Source: Owenia fusiformis (taxonomy: Eukaryota > Annelida > Polychaeta > Sabellida > Oweniidae). From it: 64,000 nucleotides of DNA. The translations under genes and the position numbers were made by a program. The notes beneath the pieces are model-generated. The model was not told the DNA's origin. It did no database searches and was given only the letters and a program-made list of their open reading frames with translations. Location of the stretch: positions 14,458,931 through 14,522,930 of the forward strand of contig CAIIXF020000003.1 in the NCBI GenBank assembly GCA_903813345.2, in the 5' to 3' direction. This document shows positions 1 through 12,600 of the stretch, in pieces. Positions within the stretch are counted from its first letter, which is position 1. Every line of letters begins with the position of its first letter.

Positions 1-668
1 CATTCATCTCGCTGGGCTCAGAGATCAATGTACACAGCATTATTGTGTGAACACATTAATCTCATTCACAACCAGTATGGTCCTGGGGCAGGGGAATTAT
101 GTAATCATTCAATAATCACCTATTTTTCACTGTACAGTGTGTGATGACATCAGGAAGATTGAAAATATGTTTTATCGAATAAAGAATTAATGCTTGGCAT
201 CAAACAAAAACAATTATCTAGAGTTTCTTATATCAGACTGAATCAACCTTTAAAAGGATTCAGTTTGATGAATTTCCAACTGGCCAAAACGTTCTATTGA
301 AGGCTAGATAAATGACCTATATTTCAATAAAAGTAGGCTACAAAGTCTTTGTAGCATTAGCACTTCTAAATGTGATTATTTGTAAATATCACCAGTCATT
401 TCTCACTTATGAACACATAATCTTGACTCTGTTTTACCTATCCTTATTGCAATAAAACATGATCTAGGATATTTCTCAAATTGTTATTTCTGAATATGTG
501 ATGTGAAGCCAATTGTCCAGTTAATTGGTATCAATTTTCCTCTTGATTGAAGTCAATGTTCCCCTATTGAATGAAGTCAAACTTCTGTTGATCGAAGTCC
601 ATGATTGATGATATTAAAAATCCTGTGATTGATGATCTCTGTACACCTTTCATATTCTACTGTTTGTT
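1..668. other. SF3B3 3' flank
   Basis: Follows the SF3B3 stop on the minus strand. I see no canonical AATAAA or ATTAAA on that strand. A plus-strand AATAAA at 178-183 could belong to a convergent gene entering from the left, but no exon supports this. Confidence 0.4.
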
Positions 669-3600
669 TTAGAATGCGTATCTAGTCCTTATATCCTCTA
701 GTTTCTTTGATACCTGGAGACAGAACATAAATTAACATCAATATAAATATACACTAAAACCTATTGAAGTGGAACACCTTCAGTACTATTTAAGTGAAAC
801 ACCTTCAGTACTATTGAAGTGGAACACCTTCAGTACTATTGAAGTGGAACACCTTCAGTACTATTGAAGTGAAACACCTTCAGTACTATTGAAGTGAAAC
901 ACCTTCAGTACTATTGAAGTGGAACACCTTCAGTACTATTGAAGTGGAACACCTTCAGTACTATTGAAGTGGAACACCTTCCATCTCACCAGGAAATTTT
1001 TAGAACCCGGAAAAAAATTCAACGTTCGCGCCCCCCCCCCCCCTGAAACATGAAATGATATATGCATTTTTCTGAATATTGGTTACGGGTGGAATAAAAT
1101 ACTCCCCCAACCAAAAGTTCAAAATCTTGCCATTTTTGGACCAAAATTGAACCCCCCCGTGGATTTTAAAGAAGTGACCCCCCTTCTTGACCAGGTCACG
1201 AGGTATACCAGTATATGTAACACTGGGCCAGCAGAGGTTGCAAAATTGCCTCCAAAAATAGTATGTTTATTACTCAAAAGTAAACAGAATCAGCTTTAGA
1301 AGATCTTAAAATATGTTTTCTAATCAAACATTTCAGAGAAAAATTGCTGTTTTTATGAGAGTATAAACATAATCATTTCTGTACCAGACCATGTGGTTCA
1401 ATATTTACATCCTAACTTCTGATCATGTGATGAGTCATGTGATGAGATCAAGTTATAAATTGACCAATCATGTTGTCATAAACATTCAAATTTAAATTTC
1501 CCACTAAACACATTCCTAAATGAAGCTAATATAGTGGCTGTTTCGTTTAAGAGGTTCCTCCCCGTGATTTAATTATTTAAATCTACATGATAAAATGGAA
1601 TTGCCAAATTTTATCGGAGGGAGTATGTTTATTGGAATCAATTACTACTATTTTCTCAATAGATGTCTCCCTTCATACCACATGAAGGAAACAAAAATGT
1701 CTTGATGATACGATGATTTCAATTGAAAATCACCTGTTTTTAAGACCTTATATTGGAAAATTAGAATCTGTACGGTAAGTGAACACTTTATCTGATGTTT
1801 TGAGAAGTTGTAACTCAAAAACTGAAGTTAAAGAGGATGAAAAGTGGCATTGAAAAAAAAATCCCAAAAAATTAGAGACTGGCGGCATTCATTTTTAGCA
1901 TTAGACACTGGCGCTATCAGGTCTGAACATGAGAGAGATCGGCGGGGCGCCGGACTCTAAAAGCCTGGCGAGATCCCTGCCTTCAGTACTATTGAAGTGG
2001 AACACCTTCAGTTCTATTGAAGTGGAACACCTTCAGTACTATTGAAGTGGAACACCTTCAGTACTATTGAAGTGGAACACCTTCAGTACTATTGAAGTGG
2101 AACACCTTCAGTACTATTGAAGTGGAACACCTTCAGTACTATTGAAGTGGAACACCTTCAGTACTATTGAAGTGGAACACCTTCAGTACTATTGAAGTGA
2201 AACACCTTCAGTACTATTGAAGTGGAACACCTTCAGTACTATTGAAGTGGAACACCTTCAGTACTATTGAAGTGGAACACCTTCAGTACTATTGAAGTGG
2301 AACACCTTCAGTACTATTGAAGTGGAACACCTTCAGTACTATTGAAGTGGAACACCTTCAGTAAGTCTAAAAGGTGTTACATTTGGGCGGTGTTTCACAT
2401 GTAGAGGGTCATTTCACATAAACAAATCCTAGGTTTGTTACACAAATAACATCGAGTTCAAGTAGGAAATAGTGTTATTTCAATAACTGATCATTTATAA
2501 TGAAGGGTCTGAACATTTGTTTAATTAGTTTTTGACAAGAAACTTTTGATTTGGGTCGCCGAATATTCTTTGCTGGACTCTATGGATGTGATAAGTTATA
2601 ATACGCATGTCCCCTTCTCTCACTGTTTTATTCAGGTCAGAAGACTTGAAGGTTCTTAATCTATATTGTTCAATAAATATAATTGCTACAGATCAGTAAT
2701 AAGCTGATATCACAGACAGTCAATAGTCTAACATGTATAAAAACATCATTTCTGTAGCAAGTAGTTCTATTTCTAGTAGTCATATCAATGTATCTTTCAA
2801 TTTAAAGTTAACCCTTACCTCACTGGGTGTCCTGTCTAGTTCATCGCTCACCACCTTTTGTTTGCTAGGTTCCAAAGAGTTGAACATTTCACAGAGGTCT
2901 CCATCTATCACATTCTGAAAATTAAAAACACAAGTTTTTAATCATTGATGGATATAAAGGCTCATTAATCCAGAGATTAATAAAGGAAAAATACCTCAAT
3001 GAGGCGAGACAATCAATACTGATATATAGAGGATGATACTTGTAATTGTTTTTATATCTTAATAAAACATTGCCTAAGTACTTTGCTTCTCAGATATATC
3101 CACGGATGACCCAAATATCAGCCCTATAACTCACCTTTATAGGGAAGAAGTATGATCTGTATGAGAGGTGGTCTCTACCACATAGTGGACTGTGTTCAGA
3201 CCTCATGTGCATCTCTACATGTTGAAAGAAATCATGATCCTGAAATTAAAATGAAAACATTGAACATTCAAATAAAAAAACACTCTTTGTGTTAAAGGAC
3301 CAATGCACCCCTATTTGCAAGTCATCTTTGAATACTATATACAGTACTACATAGGGGTGATATATGCCAGTGTTTCTCAGTGTTTGGTAAGATGGTATCA
3401 GCACAGAACTCAGTAGCAGAACTGGATGTTTGTCATCATTGAAACACTGGCAATAAAGTACTTGTTTCTTAACTTATTTCGGAGTCTAGATTTTAGGCTT
3501 TTCAAACTCTGGTACTTCACATGTGATATTTTATTGCAATGTTCAAAAATATGAACAATATTCATTATATATTTTGTATATATTTTTCAAAACAAAGCAA

Positions 3601-6600
3601 GTTAATTTTTTTTTATTTGAAGATGGTACCAACAAATTATTGACATCGAATCATTGGAGTTAAATCTGTAATTCACTGAAAGAATCTGCAAGTGCTATTA
3701 AATGCTTTACAACTGCAGCACACTCATACATTTGCATTCGCTCTTGGTCCAATGTGGAACAGATGGGGTGAGGGCTTTCCTTAGCATTCTGGGCTTAATT
3801 CAGTCCCCGTAGAATTTGCAATTTTATCGTGTTTAGGATTCTAAGAACTACTGTGTATTGTAAATGTTCTCTATATAATCAAAATTAGATTAAATATATA
3901 GTTGAGATTTTTTAAATAAATTGATGTTTTTGTTAGGTTCACATTTAAAGCATCGATGCAAAGTTGAAATCTAAATGCTTTATTCTGGATGCAAAATATC
4001 AATGAATATTTTGATTTAATTGTTTAAGTTTAACTTTTCTTAATTTTTTTATTTGAAGGGTAGTCATCATTTGAGCTCACTTTGGGGTTATTTAGACCTT
4101 AAAAAATTTTGATTTAGTATTTTCCATTATCTTTTTCTAAGTTTGGCAAAAGGGGTCAGGCACCTAAGTATGCGATAAAAATATTTTTTATTTAGCCTTT
4201 GCACCTTACTAATTGCTTATTTCATTTCAAGTTTGAGTGGCAGCACTTGGACAATGATATATGTCACCATTTGCATACCTCATGAGATGTGAAGGGGACC
4301 AGCATGCCAATGCCCCCAGATAGAGTGGTGTAGACAAGGGACTCTGAACCACCTGGGATTAGTGTCGCCTTCTGTAATGATGTGACCACTTCACTTATAT
4401 GGAAACTATTTACTGTATCAGCCTACAAAATAAAGAAAGTGCAGAGTGCTCATTATTTTAAATGATAAAAATAAAGCCTTAATCAACGTCATTAATTACC
4501 TGTTAAGTTCTACTTCATGGAAATCTGGAAACTTACTGTTTACTCAATTTTGAAAACAATTTTGGATAATATTACCTAGCTGCAAAACTAAGAAGCATTG
4601 ATAGAAGAAAATATTGTCAGTTTGAATAATTCTATTTGCTACAGATCAGTGAAAGGTTCATATCATAGAAAATCATAAGTCTAACATGTATAAACATCAT
4701 TTCTGTAGCAATGAAGACAATTGAAGTACTTCAAGATGCTCAGAGGCAAAAATGATGACTAAAAATTAGTGAATCAGATATACAACTCTGAGAGAATTTG
4801 TAATTTTTCATAAAATAATCAATTTGAAGTACAGTAACAATTACCTTTTGTGAAGCACCATTGAGCATTCCTCTGTCCCAGAGTGCTTTGTTTCCTGTTG
4901 GATCTTCATCAACATCATCAGAGGTGTCTGGTGGTAGACGAACCTGAAATATCAAACTTTCTTAGTTTACTTGTTCTTGAATCTCTTATTGCATTGTATT
5001 CTTTATTTACCTCTTATATAAGAGAGTTACAATTGTACATTAATTGGGAGATAATACATAAATAAGAAAATAGATAAAATATTTGTTCATGTTTATGAAA
5101 TGAGCGAAGTTGTGAACATTGTTTGTCTCTTAATATACATTGAATGAATTATTACAACAGCTTGAAATGCAAGATCTTCATTTGGACAATTTAAGATCAG
5201 ATTGATACAGTTAATACCCTAAGGCAGTTTGAAATCTATTTTGTACATTCTCTGTCTTATCCATGAAGCTTCAATTAACATTTAGAACTATTTGAAGTAG
5301 ATACTACAGATCAGTGAGTTTTTTTATTTCATGTATTTCAATAGTCTAACATGTATAGAACATCATTTCTGTAGCACTTTTAGTACATCATTGCAGATTC
5401 ATATATTTTGATTATTCATTATTCAGAAATTTCCTTAAGTTAACATAGCACTTCCACCATTTTTTGAATATTGCTTGTAGTTTTGAACACTGAATTTGAC
5501 CCGACCAGAATTTGACCCAACAAAAAATCTAGATGTTTTTACTCACCACAAAAATATTGCCGAATTTATCTGCACCAGCCATTGTATCGTAATCCAACAT
5601 GGTGGCACAGGTAATCCAACGAGGGTGTGTGTCATCTGCGAATGTCACGAGTTGGTTTTCCTGGCGCTTGTATCGCAGAAAGTGAAAACTTTCTTGAATA
5701 TCGGATACAACGATACGATTCCCCATAGTATGAATGTTCACAATAAAGTTAGGCAAATGCTGAAAAGTGAAAATATGAATTATTAGTTGATGATACATGA
5801 ATCATGACAATTAAATTGAAGTTTCGATCTTTATTTTGCCAGCGTTTTTCAGTGTTTGGTAAGATGGTATCAGCACAGAACTCAGTAGCAGAACTGGATG
5901 ATTGTCATCATTAAAATAAAACACTGGCATATATCAATAGTAACAACTAATTATTGAGTCTTAAAACTCAAAATCAACAGTATTAGAGTTACATACATTT
6001 GCATGTGTTGAAGATCTTTGAATCTACACAAATAGCACAATGCATTAACATGCAAAATGTCACCACCTGCCATTTGTTACAAACGCCTAACACCAGCCGC
6101 TAAACACTATCCAAAAAAAACGTTAGAGACTATAACAATATGTCACCATTTCTGGTGGTGAAATAATAAATGGACAATCAACTCATGAAAATTACCTTGT
6201 TTTCACATTTGCGCAACAATTTCTTCTTTCCGAGATCATAGATTCTGAGATATTTCCCTACACCAACGAGTAAACGTCCTTGAAATGAAGCCAACGCTGC
6301 AGGAAGTTCATCAACTAAAGTCTTATGCTGAAGCTCCAGTTTTGTGCCCTCTTCCTTAAGTTGGTATGTGTAGAGGGAGCCACCAGAGGTCGATCTCGGG
6401 TTGAGGACGAGCTCCTTGACAACGCCTATGATAACAAATGTGTCATCGGGACGCCCAGCAAACTTTACAAGTGCAATACTGAAAGTGGATAAAAAACATT
6501 TTTTCAAATATTTAAAGCAATTTTTGAACATGTAGAAATGTGCTATGGATTTGGAAATGCGACAATCAATCGATGACTTGTAAATTGTAAGAACATGTTT

Positions 6601-9600
6601 TAATTCAAGTAGAAAGTAAATGCTCGCCAAAAGTGTGCAAAACCCCAATCTTTCTGATTCTGTCTGAAAGTTAAATCTAGACTCTAGACACCACGCAAAA
6701 TTGTAGTTGCACTAAAGTTGAGGAGACTACGAAAGACTATAATTATGTTCAACATATTTCAATCTTTTGACAATGACACAAATAGAATGATTTTATATTC
6801 CCACATTCAGTAATATGGAAAGTCTCACCTGTGTGCAGCTTCATCCTGTTCTAGTTCCACCTGATCCAGGGTTGTGCCATTTATTGGGTTGATGATACGA
6901 ATCAGTGACGCCCACATTCCAGGGCCAGCTTTAGGGGCACCAAATACATTCTCAGGGAGGTTTTCATTCAGGAATGCTGCTGCCATCTCTGCTGCTAGCT
7001 CTTGTTCTTCCTCACCAGCTGCCTCCACCATCTCCTACAAGGTATACCATAATGCATTTAGACATAGCAAACAGTCTATCCCATAATGCATTTAGACATA
7101 GCAGACGGTCCATCCCATAATGCATTTGGACATAGCAGACAGTCTATCCCATAATGCATTTAGACATAGCAGATGGTCTATCCCATAATGCAATAAGACA
7201 AAGCAGACGGTGTATCCCATGATACATTTAGATTCAAATAATATATACCATTATGCTTTAAAACATTGCAGATGGAATATCCCATAATGCATTTAAATTC
7301 AGATGGCACATCCCATAATGCATTTAGACAGAGCAAACAGAATATGCCATGGTGCATCAATATTTCAGAGTGAATCAAATTCAGTCAAGAAATATCCAAA
7401 TCAATGTAAATATGTTGCAAAAAATATTCTTCACATCTCAGACAGTGTATTATCATCCATGATATTCAGCCGGCAATTCCTATCAAGAATACTGGTTCAT
7501 CATAAATGTGAAATTCCAATTTCATAAAGAATAAATTTTATAAACTAGACCATTCAAAATAAAAATGATCATTCTCTTAGCATTTTCAACATTCCATGGA
7601 TACATTTTACATTTAACACCACTGAGTACGACAAAGAAGTTTTCAGAACTTACTTCCGCCATATGCTGCTTTCGCTCCTGTTTTGTCTCTTCAGTGTAAG
7701 CATTATGGTCAGTCTCGATCATGATCAGGTTGTTGGTCTCCGGGTGGATGACGAACTTGCGGGGTGTGTACTGTAGAGGGGTGGACACTTGGTTAAACAC
7801 AGCACCTAGCTTCTCAAGAGCCAAAATTCTAGAGAGCAGAAAATATATTTCAGCATTAGCTATATCTATTTTAGCATAAGCCAAGACAATATCATCTTAA
7901 TTCTTTGAAAAGATACAGTCCAAGAAATCCTGAATATAATCAAATGTGTTTTTGACTAGTATACACCTCAGAATACATCGGAGACCAATTTCGAGGGTAT
8001 ACTAAATGGCAGACTAAACAGCATTCTGTACTATGTACTACTCTTATCATGGCAAATGTAACTATGTATCTTACACCAGTGTTCTTGTTGTATTGACGAC
8101 TCTTCTATTCCCCTTCTAATTCTAGGGCAGGACTGAAATTACAATGTATCCCATAATGCAACAATTACAGCAGACGTAGCTTACCTCAATGTATTAGTAG
8201 AGATGGCGACTATACCTTCTGGACACTGTTCGGAGGCAAAACCAGATGCATACTCTAGAGTCTCATACGACAAAGGAGTCAAATGGAATCTGAAAATAAA
8301 TAATAAAAATTGAGTGGAGAACACAATCGTGTATTTAATATTGCTCAGAATTGGTAGAAAGTTTCAGACATGTTTCTCAGGGTTTGGTAAGACGGTATCA
8401 GCACAGAACTCAGTAGCAGAACTGGATGTTTGTCATCATAGAAACATATCATACATGAGGATTTGGATTAATAATTGCATAAATGATATTTTTGTGTTTG
8501 AATAGAAGTTTCCCTTTATACAACAGTGCAAGCAGACATTATCTGTTTTGGTAATTGAGCTAGGAATGACAATACATAAATGGCAAGTTGACATTTCCCA
8601 TAATGCATGAGATTAAGCAGACGTTACCTGTTTTGATATGTATAACTGAGCCAAGACCGACTAGACATGGCAAGAACAGCTTCGTTGCCCTGCATGTTTA
8701 TAGTAAACAGCTTCACAGGTCTGGAGCCTAGATATCGTGTGCGTGTATCTGACAGATCTCCCGTCACACTATCCAATCCTGTACGCAGAAGTACACCATT
8801 CTGAAAAAGAATTATACATTCATAAATTGAATTGGGTTTGATTCACTATTTTTTTTTTCTATTTTTGTTTTGCAAATTCCAATTTATTTCATCACATGAA
8901 ACAATTTTATATGTGACCACATGCTACTGAGAACATACTATTTCATTTCATTTACTGGCTTTCACTTTCAAAGTTTATCATCACCTTTGTTTATGACAGA
9001 ACATTTAAGTAAAACTTAATTGCGTTTTTCTTCACATCTCAGACAGTGTACTATCATCCATGATATTCAGCCGGCAATTCCTATCAAGAATACTGGTTCA
9101 TCATAAATGTGAAGAATCATATTTTTAAAGCTTTCAATACAGCAATATATCATCCTGAATATATAAGTACAGAGTGACCAAAAAATAGAACCCACAAATA
9201 TGTTCAGATGAATAAATGGTTCTGCTTTTTGGCTCACCCTGTATATATACAGTTTGATACATACCTGAAGTCCAATATTGAGGAATATACCCGCTTTACT
9301 GGCTACAGTATCTTCTGAAGCCTCTACACCTCCCATCTCAACAATAGAGAGAGATTCTGGCAGTGCCGGGAGAGCCTGCATACTAAGTGGTGATAGACAG
9401 TCCTGAAATACAATATATATCCCATAATGCATAGCATTTAGCAGACGTATGGCCATAATAGAAATGTTCTACCCCTCCAATCTCAACAATTGGGATTCTA
9501 GCAGGGCTGGGAGAGCCTGCATACTAAGCGGCAAAAGACAGTCATGAAAATAAATATACATCCCATAATGCAATGCAATTAGCAGAAGTTTTGTCACAAC

Positions 9601-12600
9601 AGATATATGCATCTTCTCTTGTGTTGACATGTTTCTCAGTGTTTGGTAAGATGGTATCAGCACAGAACTCAGTAGCAGAACTGGATGTTTGTCATCATAG
9701 AAACATGTAAAAATGAAAAATATTCTTCAAGAACTACCCTCTATACCAAGCCTCAAAATAGCCCCTAAAATCAAATAGCAGAAGCCTGAAACTTACATGA
9801 ACAATTATTTCTAAAGATCAGAGTGAGAGTATACTTCTTGAATTTAAGAAAATGTCTTACTGATGGGTCAAGTGATATAATTCTGACTGTGTTATCTCCC
9901 AGACCAACAGCCAAGAAACGAGATCGTTGCTCAGATTGAGGAACACGTCCTAGACCCATACAAATCACCTCTGCCGACATCTCTTTCCTTTCTGTGTATT
10001 CGTTCAACTGACCAGCCTATAATATAAAATAAACAATTTTCAGAGTCATTCTTTAAAATATTGAACTGTTTTGGAATTCTTCAAAAGCATCTGATATCTA
10101 CTATCAAAATCTGGTTTTTCTTTACCGTTTTTTACATTAGCATATCCCATAATGCAATATTCTCAGCAGACGGGAAGTTTACTTACAGGGTCCATCTCAA
10201 AGTAGACCAGCTCCCCTCCAGTGAGAGCAATGACCACCTGCCGGGAGTTGACGGCACATTTCACAATTGCCTTCTTGCCAGGAGTCTTCCATTCGTTCAC
10301 ACGCTTATCAGATCTGATGTGACGAATACCTTCTGGATAGATCTGCAATCATAATCAATCCCATAATGCATCAGAAATTAGCAGACGGATCACATGTAAA
10401 GATTTGGTAAATAAAATAGCTTTTGTTGAGTGAGAAGAAGTATACAAAAGATCTGATTATGACATTATTAGACAGGTGATATTTGAAACCTTTTGTGAAT
10501 AAAAACTTCATTGAAACAGAGTCGAAAATAATGCTAAAAATATTTTGGAAACATCTGACCCGTGGGAAGAAATTCAACAAACCTGCACAAGGGCATCATC
10601 TCCCAGTTGAGAACAAGACAAGGTAGGTGTGGTACCCAGAAACCCAGAGTCTGTGACCTCCTCTACGGTTTCACCAATAGACAGTACAAGGGTGGCATTC
10701 ACGAAGGACACTATGATGTAGGCGTCAAACTCATCTGTAAATAAACACACAATAGGTGTCAAAATAAAGGTCAGCTAAAGGAAAACGCAAAAACAAGAAA
10801 ACGACTAATGTAAACACTCCCCCAACATAAACACTTCTCTTGAATATGAACACCTTTTATTTATTCTTTTAATTTTCTCCATCTTGAAATATTTTATCCA
10901 AAATTGTCTTTCAATTCAAGTGGTGTTTATATTCTAGAAATTGTATGATCATACAATGAGAATTTTGATTTTGAGATAAAAGTGCACTAACTTGAAAATT
11001 TTGTGTAAATTCTGTTCATAATTTTTCAAACTTGCTAGTTATCCTCTATAGTTCTTTCCTGTTTAACATGAAAATGCTTCAGTTGGATAACATATTCTTC
11101 ATGTTCTTTCCTCTTAAATATGTTAATGTCAAAATAGAGCACCATAGCAATTGTACTGGTAAATCAACTTTATCATATACAGAGTGAGACCCCAAATCTT
11201 TTTGAAAACAAATGAAAATCTAAAAAAAAAAGAAAATACTGAAGCAAGTTTTCATGTTGACTGTTTTCATACTGAACCTGTCCTAATATCTCAGACAGCG
11301 CCACTAGCCTCTAAGACTCTACATCAAGACCTGGAGAAGATAGATCAGCCACCTGGAAAAAAAAGAAAGGCGTGGTTGGAAACCAGCCTGTCGATTAGTA
11401 GCTGTACTGTTGTAGTGTATCATACTACATGTGGCCCACCCTGTAGTGGGCTAGATTTGGCCCAACCTGTACTGGATATATCTACATCTTAGATATTGTT
11501 GCAACTGTATGCCAGTCTACCATGCAATCAAGCAGGTATGGTAATGTTTTGCTTGCTGAAATGGAATAATTGAACCAGCCTTCAAGCCAACCTGATTTCT
11601 GCCCTGTGTTTCAACCTGCCATGTTTCATATATAGGCGACTGGGCATCAAAGTCTACAACCCTATAAGATAAAAGAAAACCCTGCCTAGGAGTCACACAC
11701 AGAACTTGCATCTGAAGAAAACAGAAAATACTCCACGCCACTGAGATTGTGAGTATATCTTCTGAAAACATAAAGAGAAATTGTAGCAAAGAAAAGTATT
11801 TCTCCAAAAGCTCTGTTACAAGATATTTCCTGTATAGTATTTCAACGTGATAATATATTTTGCATTAAATTACTTTTTCATTAATTTTAGCAAAACGAAT
11901 ACTTAGGGCCTTCTTTCTTCAGTCCAATTTTCTGGCAATTTTAAAACAAATACCATATCATGAAATACTATACAACCGTGAATGTAATGTTTTCAGGGGA
12001 CACCTCAAAAGCTTAGCACTAAATTCTACACATCTTTCACTTTATGAATTGCTAATAAGCACCAACCATTTGTTCAGATAAACAAGATGAATGTGTATTT
12101 TAAAAAGATGTCCGTACTTTCTAGTAAAGAAGCACCCTTTCTTCAATCTTTTGAAATTGTTATGTGTACAATTTAGTGTAAAAATTGAAGACATATATGA
12201 GACTTCCCCTAAGAGGTACAGAGAGCTCCTCAAAAATTTAGCTGATATAACATTTATGTATAACATAGCAGCATTCTCTAACATTATTAGTACATGATAT
12301 AAGGAGAACAGGAATTTAAATACAAGATCATATCTAGCAATCAACAAATGTATCCTTGGGTAAAGAGGGCAATGTGAGAATGATTAGCAGAAAGTGTCCA
12401 AAAGTCATCTATTCATCTCAATATATCCCATAATGCACCATAATTAACAGACTGACAATACATTATACAGCTCTTGAGGCAGTAATTTCTATTGGAGGTA
12501 AATCAAACAAAATCGAGATTCTGAAGAAATAAGTGGTCTTTAAAAAATCCTCAATGATGTATACCACAAATGGGAAGAAATGGATTAAATAACCCTTTAT

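Noticed and set aside
755-2362. CRISPR-like array of regular repeats
   Set aside because: Units are head-to-tail with no spacers, inside a eukaryotic intron: a minisatellite.
5496-5786. Plus-strand open frame of 96 codons
   Set aside because: It is antisense to a well-conserved SF3B3 exon (5547-5759); the plus frame resembles nothing.
9463-9540. Alternative SF3B3 exon
   Set aside because: The acceptor AG is mutated and the open frame breaks; it is a decayed duplicate.
11184-11492. Plus-strand open frame of 102 codons in an SF3B3 intron
   Set aside because: It starts with GTG, not ATG, has no splice context and no recognisable domain.
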